From the NCBI GenBank assembly GCA_037074615.1, contig CM073552.1, forward strand, positions 22,482,019-22,546,018: a stretch of DNA of 64,000 nucleotides, in the 5' to 3' direction. The position numbers and the translations under genes were made by a program. Below the pieces are notes generated by a model. That model did no database searches. It was not told the DNA's origin and was given only the letters and a program-made list of their open reading frames with translations. Source of the stretch: Leucaena leucocephala (lineage: Eukaryota > Streptophyta > Magnoliopsida > Fabales > Fabaceae). Below, piece after piece: positions 22,746-35,129 of the stretch; position 1 is the stretch's first letter; every line of letters begins with the position of its first letter.

Positions 22746-22758
22746 AAACGCATCGTTT
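22746..22758. promoter_or_regulatory. AAACGCATCGTTT motif upstream of 22232 gene
   Basis: Near-palindromic word about 0.5 kb upstream of the start codon, similar to AAACGGCGTCGTTT upstream of RRP42. Suggestive only. Confidence 0.25.
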
Positions 22759-23254
22759 TCATAGAAGAGGAGAAATTGCAACCGTTCGTCTCACTAAAAT
22801 GTGGGCGATAGAAAAGTTCACAAAATTAAAATTGTAGTGAACGAGCCACCGTAGGTCACCGCCGTCACCGGTGCCCAGTCGACATGCCTGCTCTGTCATC
22901 ATCTCAACCACGCTCGGCTGAGACAAATTAAGTATATATAATGTGACTAAACATTTAAATTAAAAAATTAAGTGCACTTTAAATAATTTAAAATTTAAAT
23001 ATTTGTGTAAATTACACTTTTTTTACACTGTAATTGGAACTTGTTTCGGCTGGAAATGATTCACACATGGTTAAGTTAATTTGTTTTGTCTAAATAATTT
23101 AATTCATTAGCCTATAAGATATAGAATAATAGTCTTTGACTATTGGGCCACATTTCATGACCCAACAAATTATTGGGCAATGTTAGAAGTAAATAAACCG
23201 TTGGGCCGGCCCAATTAAGATTATCTTATTCCATAAAATTTTTGTTAATCTAAG

Positions 23255-23303
23255 TTTGGTATAGTTGAAAAGGCTGTTCGTAGAAAACCAGAGTTCGAAT
23301 CTC
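23255..23303 (+). repeat. tRNA-like head (possible SINE fragment)
   Basis: TTTGGTATAGTTGAAAAGG resembles an RNA polymerase III box A, and GAGTTCGAATCTC 18 bp later resembles box B. The following sequence becomes AT repeats. This may be the start of a third SINE type; evidence is only the two boxes. Confidence 0.25.
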
Positions 23304-23916
23304 TTGTTAAGACATGTATCTATATCTGACAATTTCTGGAATAATTCCCTCCAATAGAAATATATATATATATTATAAAATAAAATAAAATCTTTATTCC
23401 TCAAGGGAGTCTGACTATTAGCCAACAGGGGAGTGGATAAAACCATTAGTTTTGAAAAGTAAAAATGAAAAATATAAATTTATCATTTCTAAAAACATTC
23501 CATTAAACTGCTCTAACCTACTCATCCTCACCTAATCAATTATATTATTGTGTCTTCTCACATAGCAGTGTCTAAGAAGTCAAAATAACTTTAAAATTCT
23601 TGGAATTATTCAACTTCAATGAGCTAAGCCCATTTGTTGTCATCTGTGATATATGATGTGTAGAAAATGGCTATCAAGACTACCCCAAAGCTTTGTTTTT
23701 TTCCAACTAAGCCTCCACCGTCTCAAATTTTATTTCAAAATCAATTATTGAGGCCTTGCCCGAAATCAAATTTAGTCCCCTTTTTTCATAGCTATGAGAG
23801 CATAAATCCAATAGAAGGGATATTATATTTTTCTTGCAATTTAATATCGTATTACTACCTTTTCTTAAGCTGTGTATATTACTATATTTTGTTATTTTAC
23901 CGGGGAAAAAGTATTA

Positions 23917-24150
23917 TCAAGTACTCCCTCCAATATTAAATATAAGAGCTAAAAAATAATTTATTTTGATCTTAAATATAAAATTCTAATCCATTTTGCA
24001 TAATTTTTTACCTAAAACATCTATATTGATTACATATATTAAGGTGACCATCAATCAAGGGGTAGTTCTAATACACATAACTAAAGAGGGTAGTTCAGGG
24101 AAACTAATATAAATTTATTACAAATAACTAGCTTAATTAATTTTTTTAAT
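23917..24150. mobile_element. Stowaway-like MITE fragment (family with 57853)
   Basis: It starts TACTCCCTCCAATATTAAAT, a Stowaway-type terminus, and shares with 57853-58085 the ordered words AATATAAGAGCT, CCATTTTG, TATATTAAGGTGACCATCAATCAAGG and TTATTACAAATAACTA. No right terminus was identified. Confidence 0.5.
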
Positions 24151-26570
24151 ATTCATACAAAGTTACACCAAAACCTAATTCTTTAGTTTTTTTTATTATA
24201 AAAAATTTTATGTGGGCTTCGCACCGGTCCCCTACTAAGGCTAAGGCATAGCCTTAGAGCTCAAAGAATAGTTATAGAGGACTTATGAGATCGTCTACCA
24301 AAAGAGCCCTCATAACAATAGTAAAAATCGAATTCGCATCTTTATAATATATAAATTTATTTTTTACTATATATATTAACTCTCGTTAATAAAATCTGAC
24401 TCTTTATAAAACATCATCGTCGGGACAAAATTGTGGAAGATGATTTAGCTGACATATGCAAGAGGATATTTCTTCAAATAGGTTGAGCTTTGTGAGAAGT
24501 GTCAATGGAATCGTGGAACATATGCTTTCTAAGTATATAATTTGGTATATAAAATTGTAACGTATGATAATATAAGAATAATAAGGATAACAATGGAATG
24601 AGTAAATAAATCCTCTACTTTAAAAAGCCTGAATATAACATATCAGTAAGTTTAAATGGTTAAATAGCAAGCGAAATATTTTCTTTTTTATCTTCACCAC
24701 AGTCCATCAACCACTAGTTGGGGCATGGTTGGCCGGGAAGAAGCGTACGGGGGAAAGAGGGAAAGTGAGTGGAGAAGTTTCACCATAAATCTTAAAACTC
24801 TACATGAGCAGCAGATCCACTTTATCATGTTTGGTATTATTGATGAGACAGTACAAGGGAATTGAATTCCCCTTAAATGGCAATACAATCAATCTGCTTG
24901 CTTGATCACGTCCTTTTAGGATGTTGTTTGTTGCCCACCTTCTTATTATTGTCATTACTATTTTTCTCTTCTATGCTTCTTCAACTGCTCCCTCACTGCC
25001 ACCATTTTTGGTTTCCGTTCTGTACAATTGTGGCCTTCCTCCTTTTTATTTGCTCAAACTATATACAGTAATCTTCCTTCATTTTTCTTATTATTTCTGA
25101 TTTATTTGTTGGGTTTCCTCAGTCAATTAGTACTCAATAATTGGATAGCGTTTGGTCGGATATTTGGTACCACTTATTATATATATATTTAGATTTAAAA
25201 TACATTTCTTTTCGTATAGCTATGATAGTTTTAATGAAGATTTCAGTCTTAATCTCTTCTATTTAGCAGATGAATTATTATCAATAAATCAACCAATATA
25301 TGCATATATATAATATAAGTCATGCCCTTGTTGGCAAGTGGAGCTTGCCTCTTAGTTTATAATTCTTAGTCTCGTTTTTTTATATTCTTTTTGTATCTAA
25401 TATAAAAGTTGCCTATCTAATGTAAGTAAATTAAATAAATTTAATAGATTAGTTAAGTATAATAAATATAATATAATTTTTTTAAATTTTATATATCTAA
25501 CGTTAGATTATATATTAATTTATAAGTTAAATAAATTAATTTTAAAAAAATATAAATGTAAGAAATAAAATGAATTAAATTCTTATAGTTAGAGTAAAAT
25601 TAATCTTTTTAATGAATTCTTATATTTAAAATGAATGAGTATTAATTTTTTTTACTAAATGTATATATATATTTTTATTTAAAATATTATTAAGTTTAAA
25701 TATAAATATTTTTTTAAAGACTAGTTTTTTTCTGTTAGCACGAACGTTAGGTGGTAAGGAGTATTATTTTTTGAATGTGAAGTTGGGACGGTATTATTTG
25801 AGGTTGTGAGGGCAAAGTGGGCTTGTTATCGTTAGCCAGGTGGAGTCCTTTTGTAAATTGTAAGTCACCGTCCAATTCCGTTGGTATCACCCCTTGTTTG
25901 AATTCCCATCAATGTCCCCATCATCTCTATCAAATCATCTCAAATCTTCCCAATTTTTATTTTTCAATATCATGCTCAGTAGTATTGCTCTAGATTGAAT
26001 TATTGATTTTTTGAATTAATAGCTAAGGATATTTTTGTCAATATAACTTTGTTTATATATCAATAATACTTGAATCCACGCACGCTTTTTTTACCCATGG
26101 TTTGAAGCATGCTAGGACAATCAATTCCATTTGATTTACATTTAAATTACTTTAATTAAACTCTTTCAACTTGTAATCAAAATCTTATAGTTTAGATTTT
26201 AGTACAATTATTTATTTTTATTATTAAAACATAATGTGGATACACTACACACACTAATTAAGAATAACATAACAAAAACTTGATTAAAAATAAAAGCTAT
26301 GTAATGTGCATGCTTTGTGATGAAACCAATTATTTCTTTTTTATATTGGCAAATTTTTTTTATATAATTTTATAATATAACACACATATATATATAAGCT
26401 TTCAATTATTATTTGCCCAGAATTAATGCAAGTGTAATTTGACCGCACACGTTGGCTTACATTTAATATGCAAATATAAGCTGGGACTTGTCATATATGT
26501 TACATCAATGGGCCTTTTTGGCAATTTAAATGAGGGGCGCAATGAGCACTATGATGACTGATATGTGAGT

Positions 26571-26707
26571 TTAGATTTATGTTTGAGGGTAATAAATAAT
26601 TTGTTTTGTCTGATATTGATATTATCTAAGAGAGAGATATTTTGTCTTACCTTTAGATCGTGGGTGAACTTAACCCCTTTCTAAAAATTTTTGTACTAAA
26701 AAAAATA
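26571..26707 (+). repeat. Poly(A)-tailed repeat R2, copy 3 (truncated)
   Basis: It shares with 1301-1527 the words TTTGAGGGTAATA, GATATTGATATTATCTAAGA, TTTAGATCGTGGGTGA and CCCCTTTCTAAAAATTTTTG, and ends in an A-run. The left half is missing or diverged. Confidence 0.45.
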
Positions 26708-28372
26708 TCATGATATTATCATTCATTTTTTTTTTCAATTCCGTTTTTTGTAAGAAAGAGATAAAACAATACCTAGAAAAGCCTTGGGCATCATTCTAGC
26801 TAAAATAAGTCTAAATTAGAAATAAATAAAACAAAAAACAGACCCTTAATTAAATAATGCAAGGAATGCATATGGGTAATTTAGTAGCTTTATATATAGC
26901 AGAACTTTCGGATGATAAATTCTTAAAAGGAGATGGAATAAAAAGTTGTGATGAACACAAATCTAAAAGGAAACTTAATTCTAAAATATTAAGAGGAAAT
27001 TTTTTTTAAATTTATAAAATTTATTTTATTTGTGAGACTTTTTAACGTAAGACTTATAACAATAAGAGCTGACGTTCAAAGTGGCTCCACACTATAATAT
27101 TTCACTAAATTTTTTGTTAGTCAAAACCTAAAATACCAATATGATAGTCATAAATCTAATCTAAAGGAAGAGTTTAATCTTAAAATACTATCATATTAAG
27201 ATAGAGAACTCTTTTAACTTATAAATTATATTCCACTTGTGATGCTCCTAACGTAAAACTTATACTATAACATGAGCTTTATGGTATATTTTTAATGCCT
27301 TGTTTGGTATGTCAGAAATTATGAGTGTGAAAGTAAAAAATAGATATTAGCTTGTTTGATGCATTAGAATTCTACACTTGCAATTTGCAAAGAAAGCGAA
27401 TTTCATTTCACCAAAATGTTCAAAAGTGAGGCCTGCCAGGGAAAGGAAGGAAGTGTGAAGGCCTCCATGGAATGTAGGCGGAAAAGACATTTTGCCCCTA
27501 AACCCTATTTCCATGAACAACGTCAAGAACAATGGAGAATGTGATGGCAAGGAGGAGGCTAGACCACGTTTCTTTGACGGCGACAAGGGACGAGGGAGAC
27601 ACCTTTCTATGCCATCAATGACCACAACTGAACTGATGAAGGAGAAGTCATATCCATTGTGTTGAGCAAAGAAGAAGAAGATGGCATTGACTTTAGAGGT
27701 AACACTCTCATGCTTTCTCTGCTAATTAATTTCTGGTCTTCAAAGCTATTCTATTGATGATGGGTTTTAGGGTTTCACAGATTTTAATAGCCTTTTGTTT
27801 TTGTCGGGTTTAAAAAGGTATTTCAGTATCTTCATAATATAAATATGCATACTAATTACATAAAATTTAGACAAAGATTGCCCTGGTGTATGTATTTTGA
27901 CATAGCAAAGATATTAAAAGAAAAAATTAATAATTTCAATTAGTAATTTTATTTTATTTTAATTTTGAACCTAATGATAGTAATTAATCAGCAATTTTAC
28001 TAACTAATTTTATAATATTTCAAATTTCTAACTATAATAATGATTAATAATAATCATAAACTATTTTAATTTTTAAAAGATTTTAAGTTCTATGATAGTA
28101 ATTAATCAATAATTATATTAATTAATTCTATGACATTTTACATTTCTAACCATAATAATAATAATTTTAAACAATAAATAAATTATAACCTATTTTTTCT
28201 TACTCTTATATGCAACGCATGAGAAAAATTTCTAATTATTATTGGGTGAAGAGTTGTAAATATTGACCAATACATATTAGTCTTAGTGAAAGAAATTTTA
28301 ATAACTTAAATATGAGGTGTTAAATTTCAGTTGGTATAAATCTAAAAAATATATTTAAAAAATTTATCTCTA

Positions 28373-28613
28373 TATTAAGGAAATTATATGGTAGTTATTG
28401 TGTGCTTATTCTTATTAAGAAAATTATATGGTAGTTATTGTGTGCTTATCTTTGACTTAATTAGATGATTGTATAGGAGTATAATTAGGTTTGTAATTGT
28501 CTTTCTTGTAGCTAAAGTTTAGGAGTTGATGAGATCAACCTTTTGTATATATATCCTATATTGATTCAATGAGATCATCAATCCAATCACAACCAAATCT
28601 TTTATTCTTGTGA
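28373..28613 (+). repeat. 5' LTR of copia element 3
   Basis: The 241-bp LTR contains a 40-bp-period tandem duplication (AAATTATATGGTAGTTATTG at 28381 and 28421) and a TATATATAT stretch near 28545. Confidence 0.9.
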
Positions 28614-28629
28614 TGGTACCAGAGCAACG
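28614..28629 (+). promoter_or_regulatory. Primer binding site of element 3
   Basis: TGGTACCAGAGCAACG directly abuts the 5' LTR and differs by one base from the common plant copia site TGGTATCAGAGC, complementary to the 3' end of initiator Met-tRNA. Confidence 0.85.
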
Positions 28630-28684
28630 ATCCTAGTGCTCTTGATTATCACCTTTCCACACTTTCTACAATTCTTACACAGCC

Positions 28685-31600
28685 ATGGCAGACGACGCCA
28701 AAGTTTCTGGATCGAACACCATTGCCATCGATCCATCACATCCTTTCTACATCCATCATTCAGATCAACCGGGCCATGTCTTGGTTCCAATCAAGGGGCA
28801 ACGGAATTTCAGTCGGGGGAATCAACCGTTAGTGAATGCAACAGAATCTCAAGATGTTTCTATTTCTTCTGGCACAGTACCAGGATTTATCGCAGAGCAG
28901 ATTCAACAATTGGCACAAGCAATCAGTGCCTTGAATCACACTAATTCTGGTAATACTAACGCATATGCTAATGCCTCAGGTTTGATTCTGTCAACTCTTG
29001 TGTCTGTTAATTCTAGTAATACAAGTTCTTGGATTTTGGATTCAGGCGCCACGGATCACATCGTTTCCCACCTATCTCTCTTAACCAAGCCCAAATCTTC
29101 AAATACCAGAAATGTCAATTTACCCAATGGTGCTATAGCACCAATCACACACAACGGCAATGTATTTTTTAATTCCAACTTAGTATTAAAAATGCACTAT
29201 GCGTCCCATCCTTTAACTTGAATTTAATTTCAGCCAGTAAATTAGCAAAAGATCTTAATTGTTGTATCCTACTCTTTCCTGACTATTGTATTTTGCAGGA
29301 TTGGTTTCGGGGAAGATGATTGGCTCGGGTAGACAGCGTGGTGGTCTATACTACATGCATTCGTCAGAAAATAAATCGACTGCTTTCCATGTTTCTCACT
29401 CGTCCGATCTATGGCATTTACGCCTGGGTCATCCCTCAATTTCTCGTTTTAACTTACTGTCCCATTTACTTCCTCATGGTCATAAAGAATTAGGGAACAA
29501 TTGCACTATTTGTCCAAAGGCAAAGCAGACACGTTTACCTTTTCCAAAAAGTTCAATAACAACAAAATTCCCTTTTTCACTTTTACATTGCGATGTCTGG
29601 GGTCCTCATAAAGTCCCTACTCACACTGGTTTACGCTATTTTCTCACCATTGTAGACGATTTCACACGTTGTACATGAATTTTTCTCATGCATCATAAAT
29701 CAGAGACACAAACTTTATTAACCAATTTTGTGCAATTTGTCAAAACTCAATTTCAAACAAGTGTTCAAACCATCAGAGTGGATAATGGCACAGAGTTTAT
29801 TCCCATTCGCACTTTTCTTCAAAATAAAGGTATTGAACTCCAACATTCTTGCATTTATACTCCGCAACAAAACGGAGTTGTAGAACGAAAACATCGACAT
29901 ATTTTAAATGTTGCCCGTTCTCTCATGAATGTTCCACTTGAATTCTGGGGGGAATGTGTTTTAACAGTATTTTACCTAATAAATAGAATTCCCACACCTT
30001 TGCTATCCAACAAGTCGCCTTTCGAGGTACTATATAACCGACCTCCTTCCCTTGCGCATTTGCGCGTCTTTGGTTGCGAATGTTATGCGACCAATACTCA
30101 TCCTAAACAAAAATTTGATCCTAGAGCCTCTATTTGCGTTTTCATTGGGTACCCACATGGACAAAAAGGGTATAAAATTTTTGACTTAGCCACCAAGAAA
30201 GTCTCCGTTAGCCGAGACGTTTATTTTAGGGAACATATATTTCCATTTCATTCTCAATCAATTCCCAATTCGTCAACTCTGCCTATATCTCCACATGTTT
30301 CCTTTGATAGCCTTCCCCAGTCGATATATCTCCAATTAATTTCCCAAATCTTTCCCCCAATCCCACGTTTCCACCAAATCATGATTCCTCACCACCTTTA
30401 CCATTATCACCTCCACCAAATCATGACTCATCCTTACCATCTCAGCATATTCCCGATTCGTCCTAATCCCCTACCTCATTCGAGTCCTCACCTACAACAC
30501 CTCCAGTTTCTCCATCACCTTCCGCCACCTCACACAACTCCTCTCCATCACCAGTACCTCCCGTCGATGAGCCCCTTCGTCGTTCTACTCGACAGATTCA
30601 ACCGCCCGCATGGCAAAAAGACTACGACATGTCTTCCCACGCTAATCACTCTTCAACGAAACCAGGTTCTCGCCAAGGTACAAGATATCCACTATCCTCT
30701 CATTTATCTATTTCCCGTTTTTCTCCCAATCACCGTGCTTTTTTATCCCTCTTAACAGCACAAACAGAACCTGCCTCTTTTGAGCAAGCCGATCGTGATC
30801 CACTTTGGCGCCAAGCCATGTCCGCCGAACTTGCGGCACTAGAACGTAACAACACATGGCAGTTGGTCCCTCTTCCTCCGGGGCACAAACCCATTGGCTG
30901 CCGTTAGGTCTATAAGATCAAGTATCATTCCGATGGCACAATTGAGCGCTATAAAGGGCGTTTGGTTGCGAAGGGTTATACCCAAATTGAAGGTATAGAT
31001 TATCAAGAGACTTTTTCTCCCACTGCCAAACTCACCACTCTCCGTTGTTTATTGACAGTCGCAGCTTCGCGCAATTGGTACTTACACCAGCTTGATGTTC
31101 ACAATGCGTTCCTTCATGGAACCCTCCAAGAAGAGGTGTATATGACTCCACCTCCTGGCCTTTGCCGACAGGGGGAGAATCTGGTATGTTGGCTTCAAAA
31201 GTCCATCTATGGTTTGAAACAGGCGTCTCGCAATTGGTTTTCCACTTTTGTAGCCACTGTTAAGTCAGCTAGTTACATACAGTCAAAAGCAGATTACTCA
31301 CTTTTTACTAAATCTCAAGGTAAAAAGTTCACTGCCATTCTTATTTACGTTGATGATATCCTGTTGACTGGCAATGACTTACATGAGATCAAGCTGCTAA
31401 AAAATCATTTGCTCAAACATTTTCTGATTAAAGACCTTAGTGAATTGAAATACTTTCTGGGCATTGAATTTTCTCGTTCCAAAAAGGGTATCTTTATGTC
31501 TCAAAGAAAATATGCTTTAGACATTTTACAAGACGCAGGGTTATCAGGTGTGAAACCAGAAAATTTCCCAATTGAACAAAATTTAAAATTGACAGATGAA

Positions 31601-32303
31601 GATGGTGAAGTTCTTCATGATCTGAGAAAGTATCGGAGACTAGTTGGCAGACTAATATACTTGACAGTAACCAGGCCAGACATAGTGTATTCAGTACGTA
31701 CACTAAGTCAGTTCATGAACACGCCTCGGAAGCCGTACTGGGAAGCAGCATTGTGAGTCCTCCGTTACATTAAAAAGGCGCCAGGTCAAGGATTGTTTTT
31801 ACCATCTGAAAATAATTTAACACTTAGTGCTTATTGTAATTCAGATTGGGGTGGATGCCGTACTACCAAGCGTTCTGTTTCTGGTTATTGTATTTTTCTG
31901 GGATCATCACTTATCTCTTGGAAGTCAAAGAAACAGACAAATGTTTCGCGTTCATCAGCAGAAGCGGAATACAAAGCAATGGCCAACACTTGTCTAGAGT
32001 TGATGTGACTTAGATATATACTTCGAGATTTGAAGGTTGATCTACACGAGTTGGCTTCATTGTTTTGTGATAATCAAGCAGCCTTATATATTGCAGCTAA
32101 TCCAGTTTTTTCACGAATGTACAAAATATATTGAGATTGATTGTCATATTGTTCGGGAAAAATTGCAGGCTGGGGTGATTCATCCCTATTATATTTCTAC
32201 AAAGATGCAGTTGGCAGATATTTTTACAAAAGCTCTTGGCAGAGAGCAGTTCGAATACTTGTGTAGCAAGTTGAGAGTTTGTGATTTATACTCTCCAATT
32301 TGA
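28685..32303 (+). pseudogene. Copia gag-pol polyprotein, degenerate
   Basis: The first 37 residues are a typical gag N-terminus (HPFYIHHSDQPGHVLVPIK). The frame then jumps near 28796 to the gag/protease linker, so the gag core and its zinc knuckle are deleted in frame. Protease follows with WILDSGATDH. Frameshifts lie near 29195 and 29300. The integrase zinc region and core (VDNGTEF, YTPQQNGVVERK) are interrupted by TGA at 29676. The frame shifts again between 30260 and 30600. Reverse transcriptase has YVDDILLTG (31346 onward), with stops at 30905 and 31754; RNase H has a stop at 32006 and a T-run slip near 32110. The stops sit where the family has Trp or Arg, as expected from C-to-T or G-to-A change. 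No function remains. Confidence 0.9.
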
Positions 32304-32310
32304 GGGGGAG

Positions 32311-32551
32311 TATTAAGGAAATTATATGGTAGTTATTGTGTACTTATCCTTATTAAGAAAATTATATGGTAGTTATTGTGTGCTTATCTTTGACTTAATT
32401 AAATGATTGTATAGGAGTATAATTAGGTTTGTAATTGTCTTTCTTGTAGCTAAAGTTTAGGAGTTGATGAGATCAACCTTCTGTATATATATCATATATT
32501 GATTCAATGAGATCATCAATCCAATCACAACCAAATCTCTTATTCTTGTGA
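32311..32551 (+). repeat. 3' LTR of copia element 3
   Basis: Same length as the 5' LTR with only scattered substitutions visible (for example TGTACTTATCC versus TGTGCTTATTC), so insertion is fairly recent despite the coding damage. Confidence 0.9.
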
Positions 32552-32556
32552 CTCTA

Positions 32557-33312
32557 TTAAATTTAATAATATTTAAATTTAATACCTTCATAGAACCATA
32601 TCCGAAAAAGAATTGTAAATATCGATTATTCACAACTCATTTTTCATCCGAACCTTTTACGATTTAATATTATTAAATTAAATTTTTGATGCGTGACTAA
32701 TTACTTCTATTTATTTTGTTTTTTCATTTCCTGTTACTTTTCAAGCTTGTCTTTCTCAAAAAACTTCTCGTTTATGTTCCATAGCTTTGGGGAGAGAAGA
32801 ATCTTGGGGGTGTGAACAAAGAGAGCATAAAATGTTGAATATAGAGGAGATGGTGTGGATTTAGATGCCCTATGTAACCGTATCTATATTCTGTAATTCC
32901 ATCGCCATCAACATCCCATTTGACAAAACGAATATTATGAACAACTCAATGTTGCATGCCATTTTCCATTAAAGCCCCCCAACTCAGGCCACTCCCAAGT
33001 TATCTCTACTCACCAAATGGACACCATTGCTTTGAGGATTCTTGGGGGTTAATTAAAAATTTATTAATCTTAATTTTAAATATATGATATATTTTTTATA
33101 TTTATTAATTTTTTTAAATTATATTTATTAATACTTTTTAATAATAATTAAATAAGAGAGAGTGATAGAGTTAAAAAAAATAATTAATATTTTAAAAAAT
33201 ATATAATATATTAATTAAATTAATTAAATAAATTTTATATTAAGGATGGAGAAATATTTTTTAATTTTTAAAAATATAAAAGCATTCTCATATAATATAT
33301 AGTGTTCCTATT
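32557..33312. other. Intergenic gap
   Basis: AT-rich sequence between copia element 3 and the hAT-like element; no feature is supported. Confidence 0.5.
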
Positions 33313-33320
33313 GCTTAGAC

Positions 33321-33912
33321 TAGGGCTGGTAATTTGGGTTGGGCCCACTGGCCCAACTCGCCAACCCGCCAAAAACTGGCGGGTTGGGTTGCAAAAATTG
33401 CAACCCACTTTGATGCGGGTCTTTTTGACCCGCACCCGCCAAGCCCGCACCCGCGGCGGGCTAACCCGCCGGGTTGGCGGGTTAGCCCGCTTTTTTTTTT
33501 TTTTTTTTTTACTTTTTTTTAACTTTTTTTATTATTTATATTACACATTTATACCTTACTAATTTGAGAGTCTTAGTTAAACAAGAGACATTATACTTAA
33601 TTTATATTAACTTTATCTCATTGAGTCATTTCTTTCTTTATATATATTTATTTTATTTTATTATAATTTTTTTTTGTGATAGATTTATCTATAGATAGTG
33701 ACAAAATTGACTAAATAAATATTTTGACGACTTAAAACATGATTCGAATCTAATTAATATTGACATATGTAATTTTTTTTTTAAAAAAAACAAAAAAGCT
33801 GGCGGTTAGCCCGCCATGGCGGTCTCGGGTTGGGGTTTCCCCAACCCGCCTCCCCCCCAACCCGCGGCGGGCCAACCCGTTTTTGGCGGGTTGGCCCGCA
33901 TTACCACCCCTA
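33321..33912. mobile_element. Non-autonomous hAT-like element
   Basis: The 592-bp element has inverted ends TAGGGCTGGTAAT and ATTACCACCCCTA. Its subterminal regions are unusually GC-rich, with many GGCGGGTT/AACCCGCC words, around an AT-rich core. An 8-bp target duplication, typical of hAT, is partly preserved: GCTTAGAC (33313-33320) and GCTTAGTG (33913-33920). It has no coding capacity. The repeated subterminal GGCGGGTT words are probable transposase-binding sites. Confidence 0.8.
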
Positions 33913-33917
33913 GCTTA

Positions 33918-34473
33918 GTGCCTGTTTGGCACCATGGTCTGAGAATCAATTATGGGACAAAATTTCGGTTTGGAAAATTTTCACACAAACAGTAATTTTT
34001 GTTGAGAATTGATTTTGGACAAAACCTCGGTTTGAAACCTAGGTTTTGAATAAGCTACTGAAAATAGCTTTTTCTTTGAAACCTAGGTTTTGGATTATCC
34101 AATTACTATTATACCCTTACTTTTTTTACACCATCTCTCCTCTCTCCTCTTTATTATCTCTCCTCTCTCTTCTCTTATCTCTCTTTTTCTCTCTCTTCTC
34201 TCCTCTCTTATCTCTCTTTTTCTCTCTCCTCTCTCCTATCTACACTCTCTTCTCTCTCCTCTTTCTTCTCTATCATCTTTCATCTCTCTTACTTTTAATC
34301 ATATCATATCCTTTTTAGTAATTTACCAATATAAAAAGTGATTCTACTACTAATCATCCAAACATCTTTATTCTCAAAATCTATTCTTCCCAAAATCTAT
34401 TCTACCCAGAATCTATTCTCCAGAATCTATTCTTCCCATAATCTATTCTCCAAAAGCTAATCCAAACACACCC
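33918..34473. mobile_element. Tourist-like MITE, copy 1
   Basis: The 556-bp element is bounded by TTA (33915-33917 and 34474-34476). Its ends are GTGCCTGTTTGGC and ATCCAAACACACCC. It is the inverted counterpart of 56335-56895. The centre is a ~170-bp CT-rich low-complexity block (34130-34295). PIF/Harbinger relationship follows from the TTA duplication and GTTTGG termini. It ends about 650 bp upstream of the IPCS start codon, in the promoter or leader region. Confidence 0.8.
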
Positions 34474-35129
34474 TTAGACTCTCACTACGGAGAATTGGCG
34501 TTTGGGAAAAGGGGTAAGCGACGATGTTTCTCACTTTCAATTTTGTTTTGGTTTTCTTTATTATTCTATCACGAAAAACTTATGAATGTAATTTGTCAAA
34601 ATCACGTCTGTCACTGTATATATATTTTTCTACTCAACTGTCACTCGGGATTCAAGTCGCGGGCATCGAAGTCAGACAAAGCAAGCAAGGAAGAGAGAAT
34701 CGGAGGCACATAACGAAGTGAGGGAACGAGTGGGCGAAGCCCCTTTGAAATTAAAGCCCCTCATTTCAGTTAAAAACTTCCTCCGTTGATTCTCTCAATC
34801 CAATTCTTCTCCTTTCTTTCTGATCATCTGGGCACTCTCGATCTTCATCACTATAGTGTACTCATTTGCTTCTCAGATCTTCTCCTACTTGACTATCGGG
34901 TTCCAGTACTCTTCCCGTTCATCCTTGATTCTGCTTCCCGGGAGTGTTTATTAAAAGGGAAGGGTGGGTTTAACTGAAATAGAAAGAGAACAAGGGATTA
35001 ATTGTATTTGGGTTTTAACGAGATTGTTGAGGGGAATCATGTTGACCTTAGGAGTGTGGTTATGAAGTAATATGGAAGTGATCATTACACGCTTAAAAGA
35101 AGAAAAAGAGGGTGGAGAAAGAGAACAAC

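Larger units (their letters stand above)
22860..28367. other. Large intergenic region, repeats only
   Basis: No gene is supported in this 5.5 kb. It contains a tRNA-like head at 23255-23303, a dispersed repeat at 23917-24150 shared with 57853-58085, an AT-rich MITE-like stretch near 25385-25640, repeat R2 copy 3 (26571-26707), and a diverged direct repeat around 26985-27080 and 27165-27270. It ends at the target duplication of copia element 3. Confidence 0.5.
28373..32551 (+). mobile_element. Ty1/copia element 3, gag-deleted and dead
   Basis: Two LTRs of identical length (241 bp; 28373-28613 and 32311-32551) are flanked by a perfect 5-bp target duplication, CTCTA (28368-28372 and 32552-32556). 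The LTR ends are TATTAAGG and CTTGTGA, not the usual TG..CA. A canonical primer site (28614) and a polypurine tract (TGAGGGGGAG, 32301-32310) are in place. The coding order protease, integrase, reverse transcriptase, RNase H is that of copia. Most of gag is missing, and at least four in-frame stops and several frameshifts interrupt the rest. Confidence 0.95.

Noticed and set aside
22556..22837. 93-codon plus-strand frame upstream of the UVR/NTF2-like gene
   Set aside because: It lies in the presumed promoter and leader of the minus-strand gene, with no domain or splice partners.
33302..33562. Open frames with repeated Pro/Thr/Gly/Arg across 33302-33562
   Set aside because: They are translations of the repeated GGCGGGTT words in the hAT-like element.
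34046..34341. Ser/Leu-rich open frames
   Set aside because: They read through the CT-rich core of the Tourist-like MITE; the same occurs in the second copy at 56488-56724.
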